Origin: an uncultured Armatimonadota bacterium
Lineage (GTDB): Bacteria > Armatimonadota > Fimbriimonadia > Fimbriimonadales > Fimbriimonadaceae
Length of the DNA stretch: 64,000 nucleotides
Direction of reading: 5' to 3'
Assembly (NCBI GenBank): GCA_903904815.1
Contig: CAIVDU010000036.1
Location: forward strand, 1-64,000
In this document: positions 26,844 through 35,783 of the stretch, piece after piece
Layout: each line of letters starts with the position of its first letter
Position numbering within the stretch: the stretch's first letter is position 1
Translations under genes and position numbers: made by a program
Notes under the pieces: model-generated
What the model was told of the DNA's origin: nothing
Database searches by the model: none
The model's input: only the letters and a program-made list of their open reading frames with translations

Positions 26844-27166
26844 AAGGGCACTCGATTTTGCCCGGAGAACACCTCCTGAACGATCGCCTTCTTCTGATTG
26901 AAGAAGTTTGGGTAGGTGTGGCCACACCTTATGGAAGCGGTGAAGAGGGACAAATCAACGTAGGCTTCCCGCAGGTCTTTTGCCTGGGCAAACCTGGTTC
27001 GCAGTTGCGCGAATTTCTCGTCGATGGCTTTGGGTGAGTTGTAGCGGTAGAGGCCTGGATGCATCTGGGTGTAGGCGCTCTTTAAGACGTCGGCGTCTTG
27101 AAGAAGGCCAGTCCGAAGCTCTTGGAGGGGACTCAGTACTTGAATTGCCGCGAGAAGGGAAAGCAT
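26723..27166 (-). pseudogene. 5' remnant of an S41-family peptidase gene
   Basis: The frame encodes a signal-like start (MLSLLAAIQVLSPLQEL) and the helical N-domain seen before S41 peptidase cores: AYTQMHPGLYRYNSPKAIDE, then LFTASIRCGHTYPNFFNQ and VPFYFKWLNRKMIV. At about 26810 the similarity ends and the frame runs on antisense to the AraC remnant until 26723. The PDZ and catalytic S41 domains are absent, so the gene is dead or makes only an N-domain fragment. Confidence 0.65.
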
Positions 27167-27217
27167 TGATGGGGAGTATAGGGGCGTTAGGCAACGCCCC
27201 GACGTCTCATATTCCTT

Positions 27218-28051
27218 CTAAGCTGGTGATCGGCAATTTGAGACACTTAGCCGGGGCGCCGTTCCTAGATCGACTGCGAAAAGCAGCTTTGGGTCCAAAA
27301 CCGATTGGCCGCAATAGAGAAGGGCTGAGAGGCCATAGGTGAGGTCTCGACCATCGGCCCAGGCAACGAGCCGAACCTCTGGTGCGCGTTTCCAAACCCC
27401 GAGGTCCTCAGGAGGTCCATAGAGAAACGCGATATGCGGATCAAGCGAAGCATTAGCCTCGCATTTGAGGTTATGCCGGGTGAGGTCATAGCCGAGGGCG
27501 AAAGCATCCTCTGTCTCGGGGCGAAGAAGACTCCAGCCGTTTCTTAGCCGAGCCACGATTTGATCCTGAGAGGAGTGCCACTTGAGTTTTTGGTCTTCCT
27601 GATCTACTACCGCGTTTAGGAGACGGAGGGTGAATTGGTTCAGTGATTTACAAAGAGCCTGGCCAAGGTTGTCCGTCATTCTTCGGACGATTCGGATGCG
27701 ATGAGCGTCAATTCTCTCTCGCTCTTCCGGTAGTCGCTCGGTGTCATCCAAAAATGGCCACAGGCCCATTCTTGAGGAATCCACTGCATTGATTTCGATT
27801 GGGACCGGATGAGAGGATTCTCGTTCCTCATTCTTAACGGGGGGCTTGATAAAACTTCGGCTTACGTAGCCACCGGGAAGTACGCGTCGGGGTTTGTCCC
27901 CGAGACCAAAAAGCGAATGGGCTATGAGGGAGTGTTGAAATTGCTCTTCATATGCTCCGCTGGTCCAGATCAGCGGACCCGAATCGGCGTACCCAATGGC
28001 GCGATCAATCGCCCGCGCAACCGCACGAGCCTCGTCGTCAATCATATTCAT
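27218..28051 (-). CDS. Hypothetical protein
   Basis: This 277-residue soluble protein has no recognised family. It starts MNMIDDEARAVARAIDRAIG, with a GAGG eight bases before the ATG at 28051; the frame itself is open to 28087. It contains a charged central region (LDDTERLPEERERIDAHRIR), a helical part (LGQALCKSLNQFTLRLLNAV) and a C-terminal half with VRLVAWADGRDLTYGLSALL. There is no signal peptide or membrane segment. It precedes the S41 remnant in the same orientation. Confidence 0.55.
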   Translation of the reverse strand: MNMIDDEARAVARAIDRAIGYADSGPLIWTSGAYEEQFQHSLIAHSLFGLGDKPRRVLPGGYVSRSFIKPPVKNEERESSHPVPIEINAVDSSRMGLWPFLDDTERLPEERERIDAHRIRIVRRMTDNLGQALCKSLNQFTLRLLNAVVDQEDQKLKWHSSQDQIVARLRNGWSLLRPETEDAFALGYDLTRHNLKCEANASLDPHIAFLYGPPEDLGVWKRAPEVRLVAWADGRDLTYGLSALLYCGQSVLDPKLLFAVDLGTAPRLSVSNCRSPA

Positions 28052-28204
28052 TTTTGCATCCTCGGAGCCTTTGCTCCTTATTGCCACCTTCGTGGCTCAA
28101 GAGGATCATACAATGCTTGCGCCAAAATTCAAAGTGAGGCCAAAGCCAGGTGCTACGAATGCCGGGAAAAACGATGCCCCGACGCTCCAGGCTATGCCGG
28201 GCCG

Positions 28205-29467
28205 CTACTCCTCAACCGTGAATCGTTCCAGCTTCTGCCGCATTTCGGAAACCAGTTCGGCTTCGATGAAGATGCCGTCCGCGCGGTACTCCTCTTTGTG
28301 GACTCGGCCAAAGTTGTAGCAGTCTTGGACGAGGCCGGCCTCCGAGTAGGGGACGAGGGCTTTGGTGGTCTTGAGGAGGCCTTGGACCATTTTCGTGATC
28401 GCCTTCATCATGTCCTCCAGCCCTTCACCGGTGACGGCGGAGATGGTGACGCTGTTCTCCCATTCGGCGACGATCTTTCTAAGCAGGGTCTTATCTTGAA
28501 TGCGATCGATCTTGTTGAAGACGGTCAGGATCGGTTTGTCCGAAGCCTTCAGGGTTTCGAGAGTCTCAAGGACAGCGTCGCGTTGAATCTCCCAAGCTGG
28601 CGCGCTGAGATCGACGACGTGAATCGCAAAGTCGGCGAAGGTGACTTCTTCAAGGGTGGATTGGAAAGCGGCTACCAAGTGGGTGGGCAGTTTTCGAATG
28701 AAACCTACGGTGTCGGTCAAGAAGAGGGAGTAGCCGTCGGGCAGATCGATCTTCCGGGTGGTCGGGTCCAGGGTGGCAAAAGGCATCGCGTCTGCCAAAA
28801 GGTCCGTTCCCGCGAGGCGGTTCATGAGAGTCGATTTGCCGGCGGAGGTGTAGCCGACGATGGTCGCAAATGGGAATGGGTGCTTGCGTCGGCTAGCTCG
28901 TTGCTGCTCGCGCACGCGCTTGACTTCTTCTATTTCCAGGTTCAAGCGCGAGATTCGATCTCGGACCATTCGGCGGTCGCTTTCCAACTTGGTTTCACCG
29001 GGTCCTCGCATTCCGATGCCGCCCTTCTGTCGTTCGAACTTGGTGTAGACCGACATGAGCTTGGGCATCATGTAGGTGAGCTGAGCGAGTTCGACTTGCA
29101 ACATTCCTTCGCGGGTGCGGGCACGGCGAGCAAAGATGTCCAGAATGAGCTGGGTTCGGTCAACGACCTTCATCCCGATACGCTCTTCCAGGTTGCGCTG
29201 CTGCATGCCGCTGACCTCACCATCGATGAGCACGAGGTCGGCTTCCGATTCCTTCGCCAGAGCGGCAATCTCATCGACCTTGCCCTTTCCGACAAAGGTT
29301 CCCTTATGAGGCCGATCGAGGCGCTGACGGATACTCGCGATTGGTTCTACCTGAGCGGCTTCGCAGAGGCCCTCTAGCTCTTCTTCGACAACGGTGTCTT
29401 CTTCCTCATCCTCATTGATATAAACGAGGACGGCTTTTTCGATTGGGGCGAGTAGTTCTTCTTTCAT
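28205..29467 (-). CDS. hflX: HflX-type ribosome-associated GTPase
   Basis: This 420-residue protein has the HflX N-domain (KGTFVGKGKVDEIAALAKES, then VLIDGEVSGMQQRNLEERIG), a coiled linker and a GTPase domain: G1 GYTSAGKSTLMNRL, G3 DTVGFIRKLP and G4 NKID. HflX binds the 50S subunit and rescues stalled or heat-damaged ribosomes. The order is as in other bacterial HflX proteins and the length is typical. It lies 171 bases downstream of the barrel-protein gene, in the same orientation as dnaA. Confidence 0.93.
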   Translation of the reverse strand: MKEELLAPIEKAVLVYINEDEEEDTVVEEELEGLCEAAQVEPIASIRQRLDRPHKGTFVGKGKVDEIAALAKESEADLVLIDGEVSGMQQRNLEERIGMKVVDRTQLILDIFARRARTREGMLQVELAQLTYMMPKLMSVYTKFERQKGGIGMRGPGETKLESDRRMVRDRISRLNLEIEEVKRVREQQRASRRKHPFPFATIVGYTSAGKSTLMNRLAGTDLLADAMPFATLDPTTRKIDLPDGYSLFLTDTVGFIRKLPTHLVAAFQSTLEEVTFADFAIHVVDLSAPAWEIQRDAVLETLETLKASDKPILTVFNKIDRIQDKTLLRKIVAEWENSVTISAVTGEGLEDMMKAITKMVQGLLKTTKALVPYSEAGLVQDCYNFGRVHKEEYRADGIFIEAELVSEMRQKLERFTVEE

Positions 29468-29638
29468 TCAGTAGGGGCGCTCACGTGAGCTTAGGATCGG
29501 ACCTTTTCTTCAAAAAGGGGGTCTCCCGAGCCGTTGGACCGGGAGATTGGTCGCAGGGATTCAGTGGAATCCCATTCAAAAAGGCGACAGGCCCTTCCGA
29601 GAATCGATGACGACGGGAGACTTGCGCCCCGATGACGG

Positions 29639-30196
29639 CTAGAGCTTGACGAGCGAGAGGACGAATCCAACTTGGAGACCGCTGAAATCGAAGTGCTGCT
29701 CCGTGGTGAACTTATCGTATTTGACGAAAAGCTTGGCCGTATTAGACAGCTTCAGTCCCGCTTCGAGACCGGCCGTTCCGCCGACGCGCCGAAGCGAGTA
29801 GTGGTTTCCGCTGGGCCGCGTAATGCTGTAATCGAAGTAGGCAACTCCCAGCGAGGCCCTCAGGTAAGGAACCATCGACGTCGAAGTGCGGACGGTGCCG
29901 TTCGAGTTCTCAGAAACGAAGTCCTTCTCATAAGCGACCGCGAGAGGGGCCAGGACGAAAGAGTTGCCGTTATTGGAGCCGTTTACGAACCCGATTTCTG
30001 GGGAGAATCCGCTCTTGGTGCTGTTTCCGGTCCACGGAGTTGCCCCAAAGCTTAACAACCGGGAACCGAAAAGGCTTCGAATTTCCGCGCTCGATGGGAA
30101 ATAGGCGCCAACAGTACCGGCAAGGGAAAACGACTGGGCGAATGAGCTCATCGAAAGAGCGGCAAGTCCAGACACGAGAAGCAGTTTGATACGCAT
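29639..30196 (-). CDS. Small outer-membrane beta-barrel protein
   Basis: This 185-residue protein has a signal peptide (IKLLLVSGLAALSMSSFAQ) and alternating strands rich in aromatic and small residues, such as FVLAPLAVAYEKDF and MVPYLRASLGVAYFDYSI. The final strand, FSGLQVGFVLSLVKL, looks like an outer-membrane insertion end, though without a terminal Phe. It resembles OmpA/OmpX-type eight-stranded barrels. It starts two bases after the creatininase stop, so it is cotranscribed with it and probably with dnaA. Confidence 0.7.
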   Translation of the reverse strand: MRIKLLLVSGLAALSMSSFAQSFSLAGTVGAYFPSSAEIRSLFGSRLLSFGATPWTGNSTKSGFSPEIGFVNGSNNGNSFVLAPLAVAYEKDFVSENSNGTVRTSTSMVPYLRASLGVAYFDYSITRPSGNHYSLRRVGGTAGLEAGLKLSNTAKLFVKYDKFTTEQHFDFSGLQVGFVLSLVKL

Positions 30197-30198
30197 GG

Positions 30199-30954
30199 TC
30201 AGTTTCCAGAGCCGAATCCCGTCAAAACATACCCGCTGGCTATCGCATCCATGTCGGCAGTAGTGCCATTGACCGCGGCGTTAAAGATGGTTTCTCCCTT
30301 GGCGGCGGTTCCAAGCGTCGCGTAGCCGAACGAACCCTGCTCCGTTTGCTCGTCCAAATGGTGCACCAGTCCCTGAATAGCTGGCTCGGGTACCAGCCCG
30401 TCGTCACGAAGTTTGTCTTTCCGCACGAGGTCTGGATGAAGGTGGAGAATCAAACTCGTCTCAGCCTCGCAGGCATGGCGCATTTTCTTAAGTGGGCCGC
30501 TTAAAACTTCAGCGATGACCTGTTCGCAATAGACGAAGTACCCGCTTTGGCCGATCGTGATGTTCGGGTGCTTTGCCTTAAGTTTTCGAGCGGCAACTCC
30601 GTTCGGGTCGGTGTTTCCTCCGTGGCCATTGAGCACGAAGAAGCGATGGAAGCCATGGGGAAGCAGGGATTCGACGATGCTCTCGATGGCTCCCATGTAG
30701 GAGTCAAAGTCGTTACTGAGACTTCCGGGAAACGCAAGGTGATGCCCACTCGCGCCGAGCCACAGGGTGGGGGTCAGAAGGACCTTTTGCGGCAAGTTGC
30801 TCTCGACCGCTTCGGCAATGGCGGTCACGATGAGGCTGTCGGTGAAGAGCGGCAGATGGGGGCCATGCTGCTCCAACGAACCGGTCGGAATCAAGACGAC
30901 CATATCGCGGGAGACTGCGTCCACTTCCGGCCAAGTCAAGTTTTGGAGCTTCAT
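30199..30954 (-). CDS. Creatininase-family amidohydrolase
   Basis: This 251-residue enzyme has the creatininase-family metal motifs GSLEQHGPHLPLFTDS near residue 26, FVLNGHGGNTDPN near residue 107 and HACEAETSLIL near residue 160. Family members include creatininase and the MftE- and FAPy-deformylase-like amidohydrolases, which open cyclic amides or formamides. The actual substrate is not clear. Its start lies three bases after the dnaA stop. Confidence 0.88.
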   Translation of the reverse strand: MKLQNLTWPEVDAVSRDMVVLIPTGSLEQHGPHLPLFTDSLIVTAIAEAVESNLPQKVLLTPTLWLGASGHHLAFPGSLSNDFDSYMGAIESIVESLLPHGFHRFFVLNGHGGNTDPNGVAARKLKAKHPNITIGQSGYFVYCEQVIAEVLSGPLKKMRHACEAETSLILHLHPDLVRKDKLRDDGLVPEPAIQGLVHHLDEQTEQGSFGYATLGTAAKGETIFNAAVNGTTADMDAIASGYVLTGFGSGN

Positions 30955-30957
30955 GGG

Positions 30958-32304
30958 CTACGCCTCGGGATAAAGGTTTCGAATCAACATTTTGACGGTC
31001 GCCTTCAGGTCCTTGTCGCCGTTCATCATTTCGGTGATCTTCTGGTAGCCGTGCATCATCGAGGTGTGGTCTCGATCGCCGAAGAGGCTTCCGATATGTT
31101 TCCAGGAGTCGCCGGTGATCTCTCGGGTGATGTAGACCGCGATGTGCCGTGCATGAACAATCGGCGCCTTTCGCGAGGTCCCCTTAATCTCGTCGGCAGG
31201 GATCTTGTAGTGGCGGCTGACCGCATCCACGATGGAGTTAAATCCCGGCTTTGCAAGCACGCCCGAGCGGTAATACTGGTCCACCATGACGGTGGCAAGA
31301 TCCATTGTGAGGCGACCGCCATCGAGACTCGCATTCGCGGCTAGCTTGGTAAGAGCGCCTTCGAGGATTCGGATGTTGCCGGGGACGTTCTCGGCGAGAT
31401 ACATGGCTACCGAGAGTTCGAGGTCCAGCTTTTCCAGATTTGCCTTGCTTAAGAGAATCGCGCAACGCGTTTCCGTGTCTGGCATCTGGACATCAGCGAC
31501 CAGCCCGGCTTCGAATCGTGATCGGAGTCGCTCGTCCATCAGGTAGAGGTCGCGGGGTGGTCGATCCGAGGTCAGGACAATCTGCTTTCCGAGCGACTGG
31601 AGGAGGTTGAAGGTGTGGAAGAGCTCTTCCTGGGTTTTGTCTTTACCCGCCACAAATTGGACATCGTCTACGAGCCAGAGACCAACCGAGCGTTGCTGCC
31701 GTCGAAATTGGTCGATCCGGTTGTTCTGAAGGGCGTTGACGAAATCTTCGGCGAACTGCTGGGCGGATACGTAGACCAGCGGGAACTTTGGATCCTTCTT
31801 GAGGATTTCACGGGCGATCGCATGGAGCAAGTGGGTCTTGCCGAGACCGGACGATCCATAGATGAAAAGCGGGTTGTATTTGGTTCCCGGTTCCTGGGCA
31901 ACGGCGCGGGCGCCGGCGACCGCTAAACGGTTGCTTTGGCCCACGACATAAGAGTCAAAAGAGAATTTTTCGAGCGGCCGGAAGGAAGTGTCGGGATTGA
32001 CCGGAGTCGGAAGAGAAACGCCGGCCGAGGACACCCCGGCGACCGTGGTCTTTTCTCGGGGCTCTGTACGAAGCTCGACGACGACCGGCTCACCAAACTC
32101 GTCGGAGAGGCACTGCTGGATCGTGCCTACGTAACGCTCGCGGACCCACTCCATGACGAACTTGCCCGGCACGGCGATGGCAACCACCCCATCTTTGAAG
32201 CTGATTGGACTCAGAGGACGGATAAATCGTTCAAACCAAGCTGAGGGAATCTCGGGACTCAGCCTTCGGAGCACCTGTTCCCATGCCTTCTCGAGTCGGT
32301 TCAT
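30958..32304 (-). CDS. dnaA: Chromosomal replication initiator DnaA
   Basis: This 448-residue protein has domain I (MNRLEKAWEQVLRRLSPEIP), a variable domain II, the AAA+ domain III with Walker A GSSGLGKTHLLHAIA and Walker B LWLVDDVQF, and the domain IV helix-turn-helix with the DnaA signature near GDRDHTSMMHGYQKI. The frame is open to 32424. The ATG at 32304 is preceded by AAGG with seven bases spacing and fits the start of domain I, so I choose it; the ATG at 32340 is the alternative. dnaN is not beside it: a creatininase-family and a barrel gene follow instead. Confidence 0.95.
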   Translation of the reverse strand: MNRLEKAWEQVLRRLSPEIPSAWFERFIRPLSPISFKDGVVAIAVPGKFVMEWVRERYVGTIQQCLSDEFGEPVVVELRTEPREKTTVAGVSSAGVSLPTPVNPDTSFRPLEKFSFDSYVVGQSNRLAVAGARAVAQEPGTKYNPLFIYGSSGLGKTHLLHAIAREILKKDPKFPLVYVSAQQFAEDFVNALQNNRIDQFRRQQRSVGLWLVDDVQFVAGKDKTQEELFHTFNLLQSLGKQIVLTSDRPPRDLYLMDERLRSRFEAGLVADVQMPDTETRCAILLSKANLEKLDLELSVAMYLAENVPGNIRILEGALTKLAANASLDGGRLTMDLATVMVDQYYRSGVLAKPGFNSIVDAVSRHYKIPADEIKGTSRKAPIVHARHIAVYITREITGDSWKHIGSLFGDRDHTSMMHGYQKITEMMNGDKDLKATVKMLIRNLYPEA

Positions 32305-32379
32305 TTCGTCGCCTTGTCCAAGGGTAAATAGGTCCTGCATTGCCGGTGAATCCGTCCCGGATGAACGGGGTGGGGATCG

Positions 32380-32389
32380 ATTATACACA
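32380..32389 (-). promoter_or_regulatory. dnaA -10 element overlapping a DnaA box
   Basis: TATAAT lies on the minus strand at 32385-32380 and would place the dnaA transcript start near 32373. The same bases form TTATACACA at 32381-32389 on the plus strand, a DnaA box matching TTWTNCACA. Binding there would block the promoter, which fits autoregulation of dnaA. No good -35 is visible. A single box does not support calling an origin. Confidence 0.55.
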
Positions 32390-32537
32390 GGGTGAAATAA
32401 GCGCGCCAGTGTGAAATACAACAAGAATTTTTTGCCTGGTCAATTCTCAGCAAAATTACAGAATGGGGATATCTTTGACGCGCTCTGGGGTATGAAAACC
32501 TTCCGATCGGGACCCTGTTTATAGGTACCCTCTGCGG

Positions 32538-33197
32538 GTGGCAGACACACGTGAACCCATCCGCGTGCTTGGGGTTCTGGCGGGTGCCGACATGCCGGCC
32601 AGTCAACTCAAGCGATGGATCGATTCCGCCGAAGTGATTCTCGCGGCCGATTCCGGCGCGGATCAGTTGCATGCGGTGCATGTGATTCCCAGAGCAACGG
32701 TGGGAGACATGGACAGCATTTCGGAGACGAGCGCGAGAGCGCAAACTCGTCTGATCCAAGTCGACGACCAAGACTCGACTGACTGCGACAAGTTGCTCGC
32801 ATTCGCGTTAGAGGAAGGGTACGAAGCGATCACGCTGGCCGGGGTGGAAGGCGATCTGCTCGACCACGTGGTGGGCACCCTACAGAGTGCGGCCAAAAGC
32901 CCTTTGAGCGTGCGCCTAGCGCTGCGCCGGGGTATCGGTGTGCTGGTTCAGGGGCCTTGTCGAAAACAGTTTGTCACGCGAGCGCAGTCACGATTCTCGG
33001 TGATTCCCCTCGAACGGTGCGAAGGCGTTTCGCTTTCTGGCACGCGCTGGCCGTTGAGCCTTTCAACGCTGGAACCGTTCGGACTCACCAGCCTTTCCAA
33101 CATCTCCGAAGGTACCACGGTCGAACTGACCATCGAATGCGGGCGTGCTTTCGTGTTCCTGGAGACTGACGGCTCCCCAAGTTGGGGCGAGCCGTGA
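32538..33197 (+). CDS. thiN: Thiamine pyrophosphokinase
   Basis: This 219-residue enzyme has the TPK catalytic part: VILAADSGADQLHAVHVIPR, VGDMDSISE and DDQDSTDCDKLLAFALEEGY, followed by AGVEGDLLDHVVGTL. The C-terminal beta-sandwich thiamine-binding domain follows (GVSLSGTRWPLSLSTLEPFG and STLE/SNISEGTTVELTI). It converts thiamine and ATP to thiamine diphosphate. It starts at GTG 32538, divergent from dnaA, and overlaps the symporter gene at a GTGA. Confidence 0.88.
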   Translation: MADTREPIRVLGVLAGADMPASQLKRWIDSAEVILAADSGADQLHAVHVIPRATVGDMDSISETSARAQTRLIQVDDQDSTDCDKLLAFALEEGYEAITLAGVEGDLLDHVVGTLQSAAKSPLSVRLALRRGIGVLVQGPCRKQFVTRAQSRFSVIPLERCEGVSLSGTRWPLSLSTLEPFGLTSLSNISEGTTVELTIECGRAFVFLETDGSPSWGEP

Positions 33198-34639
33198 TTC
33201 TGCATTTAGCCCCTCTCGACTATCTGGTAATCGCGGTTTTCTTGCTTGCGATCTTGGGGCTCGGGTTCTCGACCAAACTGCGCGACAATTCTATTTTGGC
33301 TTACCTGGCGGCGGGCCGAAACCTTTCGCTTCCGGCGTTTGTCGCGACGCTCGTGAGCACCTGGTACGGCGGCATCCTGGCAATCGGAGACTCGGTAAAG
33401 GCGTTCGGCGTTGGCACCATCCTCCTAAGCGGAATCCCCTACTACTTTTTCGCCCTCATCTACGCGCTTTACTTCGCCAAGCGGGTGCGAGCCGCTGACC
33501 AAATCTCGATTCCAGAACGGCTGGAACTTCGATACGGACGAGTCGCCGGTCTGGTGGGCGCGGTATTCCTTTTCATGTTGGCGGTGCCCTCGGCGCACGT
33601 GCTGATGTTGGGAACGATGCTTTCTTTGTTCACGGGGTGGGGACTTAAAGTATCAATCGTGGTGGCAACCCTTGGAGGAACCCTGTTCTTGTATAAGGGC
33701 GGGTTGCTCGCCGACGTCCGAGCGGGCCTCCTGGCGTTTGTGATGATGTACGTAGGGTTCTTCGTGGTCGTCATCTGGTGCTTGACTCACTACCCGCCCT
33801 CACAATTCTTGGCAAAAGTAGATCCAACGCTCTTGAGGTTTGACGGGGGACAGAGCACGTTGGCCATTTTGAGCTTCTTCGTTCTGGGAGCTTGGACTCT
33901 TGTGGATCCCGGATTCCATCAGCGTGTGAGCAGCGCCGCCAATCCGGAGCTGAGCCGGAAGGGCGTGTACATCAGCATCGGTTTTTGGGCACTGTGCGAC
34001 ATTCTGTCGACTACCACCGGCCTTTATGCGCTTGTGATGCTGCGACCGGATGCGGGTGGCCTGACTTATTTCCCCGAACTTGGCGACAAGGTCCTGCCGC
34101 CGGGGCTAAAGGCGGTCTTTCTGTGCGGTCTCACCGGGACAGTGCTCTCCGCGATGGTGGGTTACACGCTGGTGAGTGGGGCGACCTTCGGGCGGGAGAT
34201 GGTGGCGCGAATCAAGCCTGGGATGAGCGACTCCACGATCAAGCTGTGGACGAGGGTCGGTTTCTTCTTGGCCTGCCTCGTATCGATCGGAATCCTGTTC
34301 CTTTTGTTGAGCCAGGGCAATATCAATGTGGTCGTAGACCTGTGGTACGACTACGGTGGCGCCTTGGTAGGAGCACTCCTAATTCCCGTCTGCTTGGCGT
34401 TTCTGCCTCCCAACCGCCTCAAACTGTCGCCCCGATGGGTCGTTTCGTCTATGTCGATGGCCTTTATCGTAAGTTTCTTATGGTTGATTGATGGTAAAAG
34501 AACGAACAACGACTATCTTCAGGTCTACCTAGCAGGGCAGAAGTTCAGCCTTGGCACGTTAGTGCCGGGTCTTCTCGTCTCCGCGACGGTTCTCGGCCTC
34601 GGTGAGGTCGTGGGCCGGAGGGCAACTAAGAATGATTGA
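33194..34639 (+). CDS. Sodium:solute symporter (SSS/SLC5 family)
   Basis: This 481-residue membrane protein has about 12-13 helices. The family start is seen in LVIAVFLLAILGLGFST and SILAYLAAGRNLSLPAFVAT, followed by STWYGGILAIGDSVKAFGVG and ISIPERLELRYG. The GTG at 33194 overlaps the thiN stop (GTGA), so I choose it over the TTG at 33182. It takes up a solute with sodium. Tight coupling to thiamine pyrophosphokinase suggests thiamine or a precursor as cargo, but that is an inference from position only. Confidence 0.88.
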   Translation: MILHLAPLDYLVIAVFLLAILGLGFSTKLRDNSILAYLAAGRNLSLPAFVATLVSTWYGGILAIGDSVKAFGVGTILLSGIPYYFFALIYALYFAKRVRAADQISIPERLELRYGRVAGLVGAVFLFMLAVPSAHVLMLGTMLSLFTGWGLKVSIVVATLGGTLFLYKGGLLADVRAGLLAFVMMYVGFFVVVIWCLTHYPPSQFLAKVDPTLLRFDGGQSTLAILSFFVLGAWTLVDPGFHQRVSSAANPELSRKGVYISIGFWALCDILSTTTGLYALVMLRPDAGGLTYFPELGDKVLPPGLKAVFLCGLTGTVLSAMVGYTLVSGATFGREMVARIKPGMSDSTIKLWTRVGFFLACLVSIGILFLLLSQGNINVVVDLWYDYGGALVGALLIPVCLAFLPPNRLKLSPRWVVSSMSMAFIVSFLWLIDGKRTNNDYLQVYLAGQKFSLGTLVPGLLVSATVLGLGEVVGRRATKND

Positions 34640-35129
34640 TAACGCACAGACCGATGCGACGCAAACCCCTGAGGATCTCATTCCTGCTTCCGCCCCTTTG
34701 GCCGACCACCCGCACGCCGGCGTGGCCGCAGAGGGCTGGAGCGATCCACAGGGCGACCAAGCCACTCCTCTCACCCAGTTCGGCAGCCTGACTGTCAAAC
34801 GAAGTGGGGCACTTACCGACATCGTTTTCCCAGTGAATCCTCCGACCGTCATCGGCCGGTTCGATCCAGCGGTTGGGCCGATCGACATTGACTTAGGAAC
34901 TCTTCCCGAGGGCGCGTACGTCAGCCGTAAGCATGCGAAAATTGGGTGCGAAAACGGCGTCTGGTCGATCAAAGACCTTGGTTCTTCGAACGGAACATAT
35001 ATCCTTAAGGACGACTTCGAGAAAGTCGAAGAGGCCGACATCGTTGACGGTCAAGAGATCGCCCTGGGCAACGCCCGATTCGTGTTCCATGTGACCGCTG
35101 CCGAGACGGCAGTATCACCTAGCATCTAA
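34632..35129 (+). CDS. FHA-domain protein
   Basis: This 165-residue cytoplasmic protein has a Pro/Ala-rich N-terminal tail and an FHA domain over residues 70-155: TVIGRFDPAVGPID, AYVSRKHAKIGCEN, then IKDLGSSNGTYI and DGQEIALGNARFVFHV. FHA domains bind phosphothreonine peptides. The ATG at 34632 overlaps the symporter stop and follows a GGAGGG. No Ser/Thr kinase is in the window, so the partner lies elsewhere. Confidence 0.88.
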   Translation: MIDNAQTDATQTPEDLIPASAPLADHPHAGVAAEGWSDPQGDQATPLTQFGSLTVKRSGALTDIVFPVNPPTVIGRFDPAVGPIDIDLGTLPEGAYVSRKHAKIGCENGVWSIKDLGSSNGTYILKDDFEKVEEADIVDGQEIALGNARFVFHVTAAETAVSPSI

Positions 35130-35134
35130 AGCCT

Positions 35135-35548
35135 GTGAGTAAGACCCGCGTACCTCGACTCCCTGCCGGTTCCAACCGCGCCACGATTCAATCCTATGTC
35201 AAGGATGTGAGGCGGTATGCCCAGGCGGAGTTCCAACGCGGAGCCACCGAACAGGAAATCTACACGAGCGTGAACCAAGCCGGCGTGACTCTGCCGGCTT
35301 TGCGTTCGGTGATCCGGCGCGAGTATCTCGTGTTCATTGGAGTCTCCGACTCCACCGTAAAGGGGATCCGATTTTTCGCGATGCTCTGCGCGATGGCGTT
35401 TTACGCAGTCCTGAGTTCCCATATCATTTCCGACCTGCCGGTGTATCGATATGCGCTGCCTGCGTTTATCGCGGTGGCGCTGTTCATGGGAGTGGAGAGC
35501 CTTGCGATTAAGGTCCTCAAGCGGCTTAAAAAGCCGAAGCCGGTGTAG
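35135..35548 (+). CDS. Small membrane protein, unknown function
   Basis: This 137-residue protein starts at a GTG, six bases after the FHA gene. The first 65 residues are soluble and basic (SYVKDVRRYAQAEFQRGATE). Two membrane helices follow (IRFFAMLCAMAFYAVLSSHI and YALPAFIAVALFMGVESLAI), and it ends in a basic tail. It is the last gene of the thiN-symporter-FHA run. I do not recognise a family. Confidence 0.65.
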   Translation: MSKTRVPRLPAGSNRATIQSYVKDVRRYAQAEFQRGATEQEIYTSVNQAGVTLPALRSVIRREYLVFIGVSDSTVKGIRFFAMLCAMAFYAVLSSHIISDLPVYRYALPAFIAVALFMGVESLAIKVLKRLKKPKPV

Positions 35549-35783
35549 TCCCGGTTGTAAACTAGAGTCGTGGAGCGCACGGACTTGTTAGATACTTCCG
35601 AGAGCGCCATGGAAATTACTCCTTGCACGGCTTTGAGAACTCACGCCCGAGCAGCGTCTTAAGATGACGCTGGATCGGATCGAGGCCGGACGAGAACTTC
35701 GACGTATGACCGAGCATCTTCGACCGGGCCCGAAAAAACCTTGAGCGTTTCGCAGATCCTTGCGGATGTCGGATCCAGGTTGA

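Noticed and set aside
27809-29377. Long plus-strand frame
   Set aside because: It is antisense to hflX, whose protein has all the G motifs; the plus frame has no recognisable protein pattern.
32305-32537. Possible replication origin beside dnaA
   Set aside because: Only one good DnaA box and a short AT-rich tract; a cluster of boxes is needed to call an origin.
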